64,000 bases of DNA from Bacteroidales bacterium UBA5349 (GTDB lineage: Bacteria > Bacteroidota > Bacteroidia > Bacteroidales > Tenuifilaceae), in contig DHQB01000023.1 in NCBI GenBank assembly GCA_002410065.1, positions 130,176 to 194,175 on the forward strand, written 5' to 3'. The translations under genes and the position numbers were made by a program. Shown in pieces: positions 26,391 through 35,980 of the stretch (positions within the stretch are counted from its first letter, which is position 1; the number at the start of each line of letters is the position of its first letter). Below the pieces are notes generated by a model. It saw only the letters and a list, made by a program, of their open reading frames with translations. It ran no database searches and was not told where the DNA came from.

Positions 26391-26705
26391 ATGGAACAAG
26401 CATTAACATTTTTCTTTGAATACAAAGAAGCAATATTCATTATTGCCCTATCGGTTTTTGTGGGCATTGAAGTGATATCGAACGTACCAGCTGTATTGCA
26501 CACTCCGCTCATGTCGGGTGCAAACGCAATTAGCGGTGTAATTATAGTAGGAGGAATAATCTTAGTAGGTCATGCCGATCTTACCACTTTTTCGCTGAAT
26601 TTGGTACTAGGGATTTTAGCACTTGTTTTTGGTACGTTGAACGTGGTTGGCGGTTTTGCCGTTACCGATAGGATGCTCGAAATGTTTAAAAAGAAAAAAA
26701 AGTAA
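26391..26705 (+). CDS. pntAb: NAD(P) transhydrogenase alpha subunit, part 2 (membrane)
   Basis: A 104-residue membrane subunit with three or four helices (FIIALSVFVGIEVISNVP, AISGVIIVGGIILVGHA, LVLGILALVFGTLNVVGGFAV). It is the C-terminal membrane part of PntA and contributes to the proton channel in domain II. I start at the ATG at 26391 (MEQALTFFFEYK). An upstream in-frame TTG at 26373 lies inside the preceding gene. The beta gene follows after 6 bases, so the three subunits are translated from one mRNA. Confidence 0.93.
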   Translation: MEQALTFFFEYKEAIFIIALSVFVGIEVISNVPAVLHTPLMSGANAISGVIIVGGIILVGHADLTTFSLNLVLGILALVFGTLNVVGGFAVTDRMLEMFKKKKK

Positions 26706-26711
26706 GCAATT

Positions 26712-28154
26712 ATGGATAAAATTTTAGGGACAATAAACGGAATGGATTTTACCATTGGCGATTCGCTACTTGAATTGAGTTACCTGATTGCCGCGCTTTT
26801 ATTTGTATATGGCTTAAAATTGCTATCGCACCCAGCCACAGCACGTCGCGGAAACCTTTGGGCAGCAGGCGGAATGGGACTAGCCATGATTACAACTTTA
26901 CTTCTACACAAAAATGCTGAAGGACAAGGGATTTCACACACAAATATTTGGATAATTCTGGCTTTTATAGGTATTGGTTCTATAATTGGCTGGATAGTAG
27001 CACGTAAAGTAAAAATGACAGCCATGCCACAATTGGTATCGTTGTTTAATGCATCGGGTGGGGCGGCCTCTATGTTGGTTTCACTTTTAGAGTACCCTAA
27101 CGCCATTGCTGGCGATATCAATTCTATTCTTGTTACTATACTTGGCTTAGTGATTGGCTCAATTGCTTTTAGCGGTAGTATGATTGCCTACGGAAAACTC
27201 GATGGGAAAGTGGGCGACATCATGAAACCCTTTATGACCTATCTAAACCTGTTTTTACTGTTGCTAACAATAGCGTTATCTGTATACATCATAATATCTC
27301 CTAATCCACCTACTGATTTAATATGGGCAATTTATGCTTTAATGGTCCTTTCGTTGGTATATGGGGTGATGTTTGTAATGCCTATTGGTGGTGCCGATAT
27401 GCCAGTTGTAATATCTCTGTTAAATGCACTTACCGGAATTGCAGCTGCAATGGCAGGATTTATTTACGGCAACCAAGCCATGATTCTTGGTGGTATCCTG
27501 GTAGGTGCTGCTGGTATGATTTTAACAATGCTGATGTGCAAAGCCATGAACCGCTCATTGCTAAATGTTATAATTGGTTCATTTGGCGGAGGTGGAGCAG
27601 TTGGAATTGCACACGAACAGGGAACTATAAAAGAAATACAGCTGAGCGATGCTGCTGTTCTATTAAGCTATTCGCAAAAAGTTGTAATTATCCCTGGTTA
27701 TGGTTTGGCAGTTGCCCAAGCACAGCATATTGTTCATGAGTTAGATTCTCTATTGGAAAGTAAGGGAGTAGATGTAAAATATGCTATTCACCCTGTGGCC
27801 GGACGTATGCCAGGGCATATGAACGTTTTACTGGCCGAAGCCGATGTTCCCTACGAGCAATTAGTTGAAATGGATGCCATTAATCCTGATATGCCTAATG
27901 TTGACGTAGCCATTGTAATTGGTGCTAACGACGTGGTGAACCCAGCAGCTTACGACGATCCGAGCAGTCCAATTTATGGGATGCCGATTATTGATGCACA
28001 CTTTGCCAAAAATATCATCATTATGAAACGTGGAATGGGAAAAGGTTATGCTGGCATTGAAAATTATCTATTCTTTAATGATAAAACCCGCATGCTATTT
28101 GGTGACGCAAAAAGTTCTATTCAGAAATTGGTGAATGAAATTAAGAGCATGTAA
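26712..28154 (+). CDS. pntB: NAD(P) transhydrogenase beta subunit
   Basis: A 480-residue protein with about nine membrane helices in the first 290 residues (proton channel, domain II) and a soluble NADP-binding domain III at the C-terminus. Domain III shows VVIIPGYGLAVAQAQH, the conserved HPVAGRMPGHMNVLLAEA, VAIVIGANDVVNPAA and the KRGMGKGYAGIEN loop that closes on NADP. These are strict family signatures. It is the last gene of the pnt operon and is followed by a strong terminator. Confidence 0.96.
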   Translation: MDKILGTINGMDFTIGDSLLELSYLIAALLFVYGLKLLSHPATARRGNLWAAGGMGLAMITTLLLHKNAEGQGISHTNIWIILAFIGIGSIIGWIVARKVKMTAMPQLVSLFNASGGAASMLVSLLEYPNAIAGDINSILVTILGLVIGSIAFSGSMIAYGKLDGKVGDIMKPFMTYLNLFLLLLTIALSVYIIISPNPPTDLIWAIYALMVLSLVYGVMFVMPIGGADMPVVISLLNALTGIAAAMAGFIYGNQAMILGGILVGAAGMILTMLMCKAMNRSLLNVIIGSFGGGGAVGIAHEQGTIKEIQLSDAAVLLSYSQKVVIIPGYGLAVAQAQHIVHELDSLLESKGVDVKYAIHPVAGRMPGHMNVLLAEADVPYEQLVEMDAINPDMPNVDVAIVIGANDVVNPAAYDDPSSPIYGMPIIDAHFAKNIIIMKRGMGKGYAGIENYLFFNDKTRMLFGDAKSSIQKLVNEIKSM

Positions 28155-28243
28155 CTACTTTATATTTTGCTTTTGATTATTTTGGTGATAAAACTCCAAC
28201 TTAATCCAGAATTCAAAGCAAGACATAATTACGAATTAAAAAA

Positions 28244-28281
28244 CAACCCCAAAGTATTTTTTACTTTGGGGTTGCTTTTTA
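28244..28281 (+). terminator. Terminator of the pnt operon
   Basis: A perfect 13-bp stem CAACCCCAAAGTA/TACTTTGGGGTTG with a short T-rich loop, followed by CTTTTT. It starts 89 bases after the PntB stop codon. Confidence 0.9.
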
Positions 28282-28510
28282 GATAATGGTCTAAAACCGA
28301 TTTCATAATAGCAGATGTTGTTGTTTGAGTTTTTATTTAAACTAATAATATTAAACAAGGTAAACTAGTTTATCCCTAATAGATTACAACACCAATTAAT
28401 TGGGCTTAGTGTAATTTTTTTCATTGTTTACATAAAAAAAATGTACCACGTTGTAATTTGCTATACTTTTAGAAGGGTGTTTTTACTGATACTAATGGCT
28501 TTTAAAAAAT
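28282..28510. other. AT-rich leader region of the sensor gene
   Basis: About 230 bases of non-coding DNA before the sensor-phosphatase gene. The sequence TACTTTTA near 28468 resembles a -7 box with one mismatch; nothing else stands out. Confidence 0.4.
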
Positions 28511-31500
28511 ATGAGTAGCAATTCAAATATTCGCCTTCTTGCATTATATCTTTTTATCTTTTCGGGTTTTCTAAACCCAATTATCTCATTAGCTCAAGAC
28601 CAAAACAGAGAAGTAAAGCTAAATCCCCAAAAAAGCCTCACACAATTTCCAATTAGCTCATGGAATATGGATAATGGCTTACCATCAGACATGATAATTG
28701 GCCTTACTCAAGATTCAACAGGTTTTATTTGGATAGCGACCTATAAAGGAATTTCCCGTTTCGATGGAGTTAACTTTACAAACTACAATCACTCCACAAA
28801 CTCAGTAATTGAATCGGTAACAATCCAAGCAATTGTTGCCGATTTTGATGGAAACCTTTGGTTTGGTTCTCAACGTGGAGTTATTAAATACAAGAATTCA
28901 GAATTCACAAGAGTTGAAGGTTTATCATTACTCGATTCGGTTAGCGTTGAGTCGTTGTTTTTTCATCCTGCTGACAGTTCTCTATGGATTGGTACAACTG
29001 GTCAAGGCGTTTATTGTTTTAAAGACCGCAAACTGGAGCAAATGACTGGATTGATTCCCTTTGCAAAAGGAATTGTTAAAGCCATTGGTTCCGATAAGCA
29101 TGGAGATATCTGGATTGGTACTGAAGGTGGTAGGATAATTCGCTATAGCGATAGTAAATTCCAATTAATTGCATCAACAAAACCTCTAGGAGGAGTTAAT
29201 AATTTCTATTTCTGCGATGAGAATATTTTTGCTGCGACCGAGAATGGACTGTTCTTTTTTGATAAAAACAGGTTTGCTAATTATTTGCCCACACTCAACC
29301 AAAGGGTTAATGTCGTTTTTAAGGATAATCATAATACTTTGTGGATGGGTACTGATAATGGAGTTTACAGGTACCATATCGATAAAAAAATCCTTGAAAA
29401 CACCAACGAAGATTATGGTATCCCCAACAATATTATAAAGACAATAATGCCCGATAGTGAGGGAAACCTATGGGTTGGTACTTACCGAAAAGGTCTTTTT
29501 AAACTATCTGATGGTATAGTTACAAATATTTCGCAGGCGGAGGGCCTTAGCTCCGACATTATAACTGCTATAACCCAAGTTGATCCAAATGGCTATCTAA
29601 TAGCCGACGAGTACGGCTCAATGAATCTGATTATTAATGACGAAGTAAAGCAGTTGCCCCAAAAACTTGATTTACCATTAAGGAGGTTAAAGCACTTGCT
29701 CACAGACTCTTTTGGGAATATTTGGGTTAGTACCTATGGAGGGCTAGTTAAAATTTCACTTGATGGTAAACAGCAGGTATTCAATTTAAATTCAGGATTT
29801 CCATCGGAAGCCATAAGGCTCACTTTTGAGGATGATAACCATAACATATGGATAGGAACCCGCTCGAATGGTGCATTCAAACTTTCACCAAAGGGCGAGG
29901 TAAAGGAGTTCAGTTTGAATAATGGTGAATTGAGTTCAAACTATATTATGGCCATTAATCAGGATAAAAAGGGCAGAATAGTAATTGCTTCAAAAAATGG
30001 TCTTAACATCCTGGCTAACGATAAGCTAACTAGGGTAATTGATTCACAGAATGGACTTCCCAGCGATTTTGCCTTTAATGTTTATATCGACTCTGAAAAC
30101 ATTTTTTGGATTTCGTCAAACGATGGAATAATCCGTATCGAAAACGACAGCTCAATTTTTGTGTTTAATATCCATAACGGTCTCTTCGATAATACGCTTT
30201 TCGATATACTTGAGGATGATTATGGGTTTTTTTGGATTCCCTCAGATATAGGGATAGTTCGTTTATCAAAGCAGCAACTAAACAACTTTGCAAAGGGTAA
30301 AACTAAAGGGTATAGCTTTAAAATATATGGAAAGAACGATGGAATGAAAAATGCTCGTTGTACTGGAGCAACAAAATCGTTAAAATCAAATGATGGCAGA
30401 TTGTTTATTAATACAACAGGTGGAGTTGCTATTGTTGATCCCAAAAAGCTGATGGACAATAGTCAAATTTCAAACATTTTTATCGATAGAATGCTGGTTG
30501 ATGGAGTTACATTACCCTATTCCCATTCTTATACCATAGAGCCTAATATAAGTAGGGTAGGGATAAGGTTTACTGCATTCTACTATAATGATCCAGGTAA
30601 TCTCCGTTTCAGGTATAAGCTACATCCGTTTGATAAGGATTGGGTTAATGCAGATGGTTTAAGACAGGCTTTGTATACCAGTTTGCCTCCAGGAAAGTAC
30701 ACCTTTACAGTTCAGTCGAGCCTCAGGGATGATGAATGGGGTGATCAGGAGTCAACCATAAATATACGGGTGCAAAGTGCATGGTGGCAAACATATTGGT
30801 TCCAAATAGGATTAGCTTTAGCTCTTGCAATTATCCTATACTTACTATTAAAGTATAGAACTATTGCTATAAGAAGACAAAAACTGGAGCTTGAGCGCAT
30901 TGTTAAGCAAAGAACGGCTCAAATTGAGCAGCAAAGGGCTGAAATCGTAAACCAATCCAAAGAGCTGGAGAAACTCTCTATAGTTGCCCGACATACTATT
31001 AATGCAGTGCTAATTGCGGCACCCAATGGCGATGTGCAATGGGTAAACGAGTCGTTTACCCGAATTTATGGTTACACCCTAGATGAATTTATTGAACATA
31101 AGGGAAGGAACCTAACCAAAATTAGCCCCGATCCCAATATCTGCTACATCATTCAGAAGTGCATTAATGAACATGTTCCCACCAACTATACCCTTCAGGT
31201 ATCAACAAAGACTAACGAGCTAATTTGGATTCAAACAAACCTTACCCCAATCAAAAACGGGAAAGGCGAAGTTAGGGCTATTGTTGCTATCGATACGGAT
31301 ATATCAGAGCTTAAGCAGGTTGAGAGAGAGATGATTTCCTTGAACGATGAGATTATTGTTCAAACTGAATCAATAATGAAACAGAATGAGGCTATTCAAG
31401 TTCAACGCGATGAGTTGGAACAGGTTAATAATCTACTTATAAGGCATACTCAGAATATTGAAGCGAGCATTTGGTATGCGCATACAATTCAAAAATCCAT

Positions 31501-32230
31501 ACTTCCATCTCAAAAATCCATCGATAAGTTTTTTAAAAGCCTAATTGTGTTTAAACCTCGTGATATTGTAAGTGGCGACTTTTACTGGTTTAACCAGCTG
31601 CCCACATTGGACAGTAAACACGAACGTTTTTTGATTGCTTTGGTAGATTGTACCGGACATGGAGTTCCAGGTGCTTTTATGAGCCTAATTGGTAGTCGTT
31701 TGCTTAGCGAAATAGTTACAGAACGAAAAAAGCATAATCCTAATGAAATTTTAGTGCAACTTAATAGGACAGTTAATCTTGTTCTTAAACAAGATTCTGA
31801 GGATAACATTGATGCAATGGACGTTGCGCTTTGCCTTGTAGAAAAGGTAGACGATGGCTCCTTTAAAATTACCTTCTCAGGGGCTAATAGGCCTCTTTAT
31901 ATCCTGAGGAAAGGTGCAAATGAGGTTATTACTATAAAAGGGAATCGAAAAACCATTGGGGGAATTATGCCTGAATTGGATTTGGAATTTGAAAACCACA
32001 AATTCACACTTGGTAAGGGCGATAGATTAATTATGTGCTCCGATGGTTACATTGACCAAAATGGGATGGATAACAAGAAGTTTACAGTTGCAAGGCTACA
32101 TCAACTTTTGCTCAATAATGCCTCCACAAGCATGAAGAAATTGGGAGATCTGCTTGACCTTGAATTTGATGAGCATAGAGACAAAAAGTCTCAGCGCGAC
32201 GATGCTACTATCATAGGAATTGAGCTATAG
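28511..32230 (+). CDS. Two-component-type propeller sensor with PAS and SpoIIE/PP2C phosphatase output
   Basis: A 1239-residue inner-membrane signalling protein. After a signal peptide (about 1-28), the periplasmic part carries many Reg_prop blades, recognisable by repeats such as GFIWIATYKGISRFDG, GNLWFGSQRGV and NIWIGTRSNGAFK (about 50-620). A Y_Y_Y domain (about 690-755, RFRYKLHPFDKDWVNA) precedes a single membrane helix (about 765-785). The cytoplasmic part has a coiled coil, a PAS domain (about 825-935, NAVLIAAPNGDVQWVNESF), a second coiled coil and a PP2C domain (about 1000-1239, with DIVSGDFYW, VDCTGHGVPGAFMS and IMCSDGYIDQNG). There is no histidine kinase or HTH output, unlike the usual hybrid system of PULs. 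It probably dephosphorylates a STAS- or SiaC-type protein. Confidence 0.9.
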   Translation: MSSNSNIRLLALYLFIFSGFLNPIISLAQDQNREVKLNPQKSLTQFPISSWNMDNGLPSDMIIGLTQDSTGFIWIATYKGISRFDGVNFTNYNHSTNSVIESVTIQAIVADFDGNLWFGSQRGVIKYKNSEFTRVEGLSLLDSVSVESLFFHPADSSLWIGTTGQGVYCFKDRKLEQMTGLIPFAKGIVKAIGSDKHGDIWIGTEGGRIIRYSDSKFQLIASTKPLGGVNNFYFCDENIFAATENGLFFFDKNRFANYLPTLNQRVNVVFKDNHNTLWMGTDNGVYRYHIDKKILENTNEDYGIPNNIIKTIMPDSEGNLWVGTYRKGLFKLSDGIVTNISQAEGLSSDIITAITQVDPNGYLIADEYGSMNLIINDEVKQLPQKLDLPLRRLKHLLTDSFGNIWVSTYGGLVKISLDGKQQVFNLNSGFPSEAIRLTFEDDNHNIWIGTRSNGAFKLSPKGEVKEFSLNNGELSSNYIMAINQDKKGRIVIASKNGLNILANDKLTRVIDSQNGLPSDFAFNVYIDSENIFWISSNDGIIRIENDSSIFVFNIHNGLFDNTLFDILEDDYGFFWIPSDIGIVRLSKQQLNNFAKGKTKGYSFKIYGKNDGMKNARCTGATKSLKSNDGRLFINTTGGVAIVDPKKLMDNSQISNIFIDRMLVDGVTLPYSHSYTIEPNISRVGIRFTAFYYNDPGNLRFRYKLHPFDKDWVNADGLRQALYTSLPPGKYTFTVQSSLRDDEWGDQESTINIRVQSAWWQTYWFQIGLALALAIILYLLLKYRTIAIRRQKLELERIVKQRTAQIEQQRAEIVNQSKELEKLSIVARHTINAVLIAAPNGDVQWVNESFTRIYGYTLDEFIEHKGRNLTKISPDPNICYIIQKCINEHVPTNYTLQVSTKTNELIWIQTNLTPIKNGKGEVRAIVAIDTDISELKQVEREMISLNDEIIVQTESIMKQNEAIQVQRDELEQVNNLLIRHTQNIEASIWYAHTIQKSILPSQKSIDKFFKSLIVFKPRDIVSGDFYWFNQLPTLDSKHERFLIALVDCTGHGVPGAFMSLIGSRLLSEIVTERKKHNPNEILVQLNRTVNLVLKQDSEDNIDAMDVALCLVEKVDDGSFKITFSGANRPLYILRKGANEVITIKGNRKTIGGIMPELDLEFENHKFTLGKGDRLIMCSDGYIDQNGMDNKKFTVARLHQLLLNNASTSMKKLGDLLDLEFDEHRDKKSQRDDATIIGIEL

Positions 32231-32328
32231 TAAATCCATACTTTATTCAAAATTCTGCTTTGTTTTTTGCAGTTACACAAAATCAATTTTTTTACCTTAA
32301 TTTTATGGGCAAATATTAAGCAGTAGTT

Positions 32329-35163
32329 ATGTTAAAGCAATTCCTTGGCTCTACATTTTTTATATTAACATTTAGTTTGCTTCTTCACCTTTCGCTTGCA
32401 GGGCAAAATTATAGAATGGAGCAATTTGACGGACCGGAAACCCCTTTGGCCGATTCACTTTTTAATGTTGGTGCATTTGATAAAGCCCTTAGCGAGTATC
32501 ATAAATTGTTAGCCGACTATCCTCAGGAATCTACGTTTTACTATAAATTGGGAATAACTTACCTCTATGGAACCCGTAACGTCGAAAAGGCAGTGAAGCA
32601 TTTATCATTTGCTTCAACACGCGAGGTTCCCAATGCAGTTTACTATCATTTGGGTTATGCGCACCAGCTAAACTATAGTTTTGATAGGGCAATTGAGTAC
32701 TACAAGCGGTTTACAATTAATAAGGCCAGCATAAATATAACCCAGCAACATATTGAAAACCTTTTAGGACAGTGCGAAAGTGGCGATTTTATGCTTAAGT
32801 ATATATACCAGCCTAAGGTGCTCGATAAAAGAAGAGTTAAAGTTGATGAAATGCATCAGTTTATTGTTACCCAGTCCAATCATACTAGTTTAATCCCAAA
32901 GCCTAAGGATTTAATTACTACAACCGATGCAAAGCAAAAGGGCTCATCTTACGTTTACTTTCCTATAAACCCAAAGCCAGGAGATAAACTTATCTACTCC
33001 AGCTATGGGTCAACAACAACTTTTGGTAAGGATCTTTATATTATTGAAATGCTCGACAATGGACTTTGGAGCAAACCCAAAGATTTAGGCGATAATATAA
33101 ATACTAATTTAGACGAAGATTTCCCGTATTTAGCACCCGATGGTGTTACCCTTTACTTTGCTTCCAAAGGGCATTACAGCATGGGTGGATACGATATTTA
33201 TCGAAGTATTTACAACTCATCAGTTAGCCAGTGGAGTACACCAGAAAATTTAGGTTTCCCTTTCAGCTCGCCATATGATGATTTTATGTTTGTACCAAAC
33301 GAGGATGAGACGCTTGCCACTTTTGTTACCAACAGATCAAGCCTATCCGACAGCATAGATGTTGTATTGGTTGAACTTGATAATAATCCCATACGTCGTT
33401 CAATCAACTCAAAGGAAACGATAAGAGAAATTGCTCGCCTTGATATAGCTAAATCAAAAGAAAACACTAGCAAAACCACTCTTGGAAAATCTGCTACACC
33501 ATCCACTAAAATACAGTCAAAACAGAATACTGCTTCTTTCTCTGATGTTGAGAACGATCCTGAATACTCACGAGCATTGTCCTTAGGCTTTTCACAGCAA
33601 CTTAAGGCTGATTCACTAAGGCTTAAACTTGAGGCTCTTAGAGAGAAGTTCGATTTTGTTACTACCGCAAACCAAAGAATTGCACTCGAAAAACAGGTAG
33701 TAGCAGTTGAGGATAGCCTGCTAAAAGCTCAGCGTAATGCCGATATTTATTTTGCTAAAGCAAGCAAAATTGAACAAGAGTTCCTAGTGGGTAAGCGCAA
33801 ACCAATCGACAATCCTCAATCGTCGTTTAGTACCGATAGGCCTGATTTTCTTTATCAGGCACAGTATGCTACAACAGTTTTTCAGAACGACGAATTGGTG
33901 AAATTATCAAAGATAGAGCTTATGACATCAAAAATTGAAAACCAGAGGTCAGATGTTCTTAAAGTAAAACAAAAATCAAATATTGAATTGCTTGACACGG
34001 ATTCCTTAACAGACGAAGCGCCTTATAATGTTGAGCTTATAGGCAAAATGAATGCTTTTAATAAAACGCTGTCGGAATATATTGTAGTCAAAAAAGAACT
34101 TTATAACAACTGCATATCCGTTGCAATGATGAAAGCAGGAACCAACGCGAATGAGCAGGTGAAGAGGGAGATTGAAATTGCCAAAAGCCATTTTCGCTCA
34201 GCAACTGCTATTCGAAATAATTCAGTTGAGGAGCACAAGATTGAATCGGAGTATGAGGCACTTTTGCTTGATGAACTTGCAGTACTGCGCCTCGAAATTG
34301 CCTTTGCAAAACTGTGGGGGATAAACAATTTTGAACAGCAAACCCTTAGCAAGGTTCTTAAGCTCGAGAGAATAGCATTTGGTGATGATTTTGTTAAAAG
34401 CCAAGCAAAGACTACAAAAACTACGACTCAGGCAATAGTAAAAGATGAGGAGAGTGGTAATAGACCATCAATAACTCGGATTGAGACTGATATCCCTATT
34501 GCTAGCGATATTGAGTTTGCGTCAGAAAGGGAATCATCTTTCCAACTTGTTGAGGGAGAGGATTATTATAAAAGCATAAAAGACATTCCACTACATCTTC
34601 CATTACCTCAGGGAGTTATTTATAAAATTCAACTGGCTGCATTTAGTAAGCCAATTGATTTATCAATTTTTAAGAGGATGTTCCCCTTGTGGGCTGAGCC
34701 CATTAACGATGATAAGATTACAAAATACTATGCTGGGAGTTTCCGTTTATTGTCCGCTGCCGAAAAAGCACTATCCACTGTTAGAAGTAAAGGATTTAAG
34801 GATGCGTTTATTGTTGCATGGCACAATGGACGATCGGTACAGCTCGCTAGAGCTAAGTCGCTTGAGGGAACTGAACAGCAACCTGTACAAGGAAACTCTG
34901 TAAGAATTGATATTGAGTCGGATAGTAAGTATTACATAATTCAAATTGGGGAGTACCCGGGTAAACTACCCGATGACATAACACATACAGTTCGCACTCT
35001 TGCTACAGGTAAGGATATTGTTCGTAAATCCAACCCTAAGGGTGGTTATACCTACTCAGTAGGATCCTATAGCAATGCGTCAGAAGCAAACAGAATAAAG
35101 GACAATATAGTTGCAAGCGGCATAAAAAGTGCCCTTGTAATTGCTGTTGACACGGATAATTGA
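32329..35163 (+). CDS. TPR / PD40 beta-propeller protein with C-terminal SPOR-like repeats
   Basis: A 944-residue exported protein. A signal peptide (about 1-25) is followed by TPR repeats (about 38-140: ADSLFNVGAFDKALSEYHKL and GITYLYGTRNVEKAVKHL). WD40-like/PD40 blades follow (about 205-330: DEDFPYLAPDGVTLYFASKG and GGYDIYRS), then a long charged coiled-coil region (about 395-700). Near the C-terminus are two SPOR-like units, about 765-845 (VIYKIQLAAFSKPIDLSIF) and 865-944 (YYIIQIGEYPGKLP and TYSVGSYSNASEANRI). The TPR-PD40 start resembles PorE and related type IX secretion proteins, but the OmpA domain is missing. SPOR units bind denuded septal glycan, which suggests a role at the cell wall. 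Function is not assigned. It follows the sensor gene and precedes clpS. Confidence 0.8.
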   Translation: MLKQFLGSTFFILTFSLLLHLSLAGQNYRMEQFDGPETPLADSLFNVGAFDKALSEYHKLLADYPQESTFYYKLGITYLYGTRNVEKAVKHLSFASTREVPNAVYYHLGYAHQLNYSFDRAIEYYKRFTINKASINITQQHIENLLGQCESGDFMLKYIYQPKVLDKRRVKVDEMHQFIVTQSNHTSLIPKPKDLITTTDAKQKGSSYVYFPINPKPGDKLIYSSYGSTTTFGKDLYIIEMLDNGLWSKPKDLGDNINTNLDEDFPYLAPDGVTLYFASKGHYSMGGYDIYRSIYNSSVSQWSTPENLGFPFSSPYDDFMFVPNEDETLATFVTNRSSLSDSIDVVLVELDNNPIRRSINSKETIREIARLDIAKSKENTSKTTLGKSATPSTKIQSKQNTASFSDVENDPEYSRALSLGFSQQLKADSLRLKLEALREKFDFVTTANQRIALEKQVVAVEDSLLKAQRNADIYFAKASKIEQEFLVGKRKPIDNPQSSFSTDRPDFLYQAQYATTVFQNDELVKLSKIELMTSKIENQRSDVLKVKQKSNIELLDTDSLTDEAPYNVELIGKMNAFNKTLSEYIVVKKELYNNCISVAMMKAGTNANEQVKREIEIAKSHFRSATAIRNNSVEEHKIESEYEALLLDELAVLRLEIAFAKLWGINNFEQQTLSKVLKLERIAFGDDFVKSQAKTTKTTTQAIVKDEESGNRPSITRIETDIPIASDIEFASERESSFQLVEGEDYYKSIKDIPLHLPLPQGVIYKIQLAAFSKPIDLSIFKRMFPLWAEPINDDKITKYYAGSFRLLSAAEKALSTVRSKGFKDAFIVAWHNGRSVQLARAKSLEGTEQQPVQGNSVRIDIESDSKYYIIQIGEYPGKLPDDITHTVRTLATGKDIVRKSNPKGGYTYSVGSYSNASEANRIKDNIVASGIKSALVIAVDTDN

Positions 35164-35195
35164 TATATTAGCAACGTTTAACCATTCATATAAAT

Positions 35196-35486
35196 ATGGG
35201 GAATCATTATTTCGACAAACCGGATAGGAATTCAAATTTGGAAGAGAAGTTGGAGAGGTCACATTCTCTTATTCTTTACAATGATGATCATAACGAATAC
35301 AATTTTGTTATTGAATGTTTAATAGATGTTTGCAAGCACACAGAGTGTCAGGCTGAGCAATGTACCCTTATAGCGCATCATAAAGGAAAATGCGATGTTA
35401 AAAGGGGTGACTTTACAACGCTTGATGAAATGCGCAATGGACTAATAATTAAGGGCATAAATGCCGAAGTTGTAAATAACAACTAA
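35196..35486 (+). CDS. clpS: ATP-dependent Clp protease adaptor ClpS
   Basis: A 96-residue cytoplasmic adaptor that hands N-end-rule substrates to ClpAP. The core motif HSLILYNDDHNEYNFVIECL (near residues 24-43) contains the NDD substrate-binding turn and the aromatic/hydrophobic pocket residues. The typical GKCDVKRGDFTTLDEMRNGL region follows. The length fits ClpS well. It sits 32 bases after the TPR/PD40/SPOR gene and 27 before the NfeD gene, so it may be part of a longer transcript, but the neighbours do not explain its job. Confidence 0.93.
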   Translation: MGNHYFDKPDRNSNLEEKLERSHSLILYNDDHNEYNFVIECLIDVCKHTECQAEQCTLIAHHKGKCDVKRGDFTTLDEMRNGLIIKGINAEVVNNN

Positions 35487-35513
35487 ACTAGTACCCACTT
35501 TTATTACTCTAAA

Positions 35514-35975
35514 ATGACTGGAGTTATAGTTCTAATAATCATTGGTTTGTTCCTTTTTGTAGTTGAGTTTCTACTCATCCCTGGAATTACAGTGGCTGGA
35601 ATTGGAGGTGTAGTTTGTTTGACTGGTGGAATATTTTGGGCATACAGCGGATACGGAAATACTGTTGGAAACATAACTCTTATCTCGACCTTTGCTGCTA
35701 CCGTTATTACCATTGCGTTTGCATTACGTCCAAAAACTTGGAGCAAGTTTATGCTTAACACGAATGTTGAGGGTAGCGTTGCCAGTGATGAGTTGGCCCA
35801 AATTAAGCCTGGCGATGAGGGGGTATCGGTTAGTCGTTTAACCCCAATGGGTAAGGTAAGAATTAATGAAGTTGTGCTTGAGGCAAGATCAACAGGAAAT
35901 TATATAGATCAAAAAACCCCAATTGTTGTAATCCGTTTAGAAGGTTCTGTAGCTATTGTTAAACTTAAAAATTAG
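35514..35975 (+). CDS. NfeD-family membrane protein
   Basis: A 153-residue protein with an N-terminal membrane hairpin (about 1-70; VIVLIIIGLFLFVVEFLLIP and GIGGVVCLTGGIFWAYSG) and a C-terminal OB-fold domain (about 90-150; LAQIKPGDEGVSVSRLTPMGKVRI and TPIVVIRLEGSVAIVK). This is the short NfeD1b form without the ClpP-like protease. It is encoded just 5 bases before the flotillin gene. NfeD proteins pair with SPFH/flotillin proteins in membrane microdomains, which matches this arrangement. Confidence 0.92.
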   Translation: MTGVIVLIIIGLFLFVVEFLLIPGITVAGIGGVVCLTGGIFWAYSGYGNTVGNITLISTFAATVITIAFALRPKTWSKFMLNTNVEGSVASDELAQIKPGDEGVSVSRLTPMGKVRINEVVLEARSTGNYIDQKTPIVVIRLEGSVAIVKLKN

Positions 35976-35980
35976 TTAAA

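Noticed and set aside
27323..27739. 138-codon frame inside pntB
   Set aside because: It overlaps the conserved PntB sequence in another frame and is rich in Cys and Trp, typical of a shadow frame.
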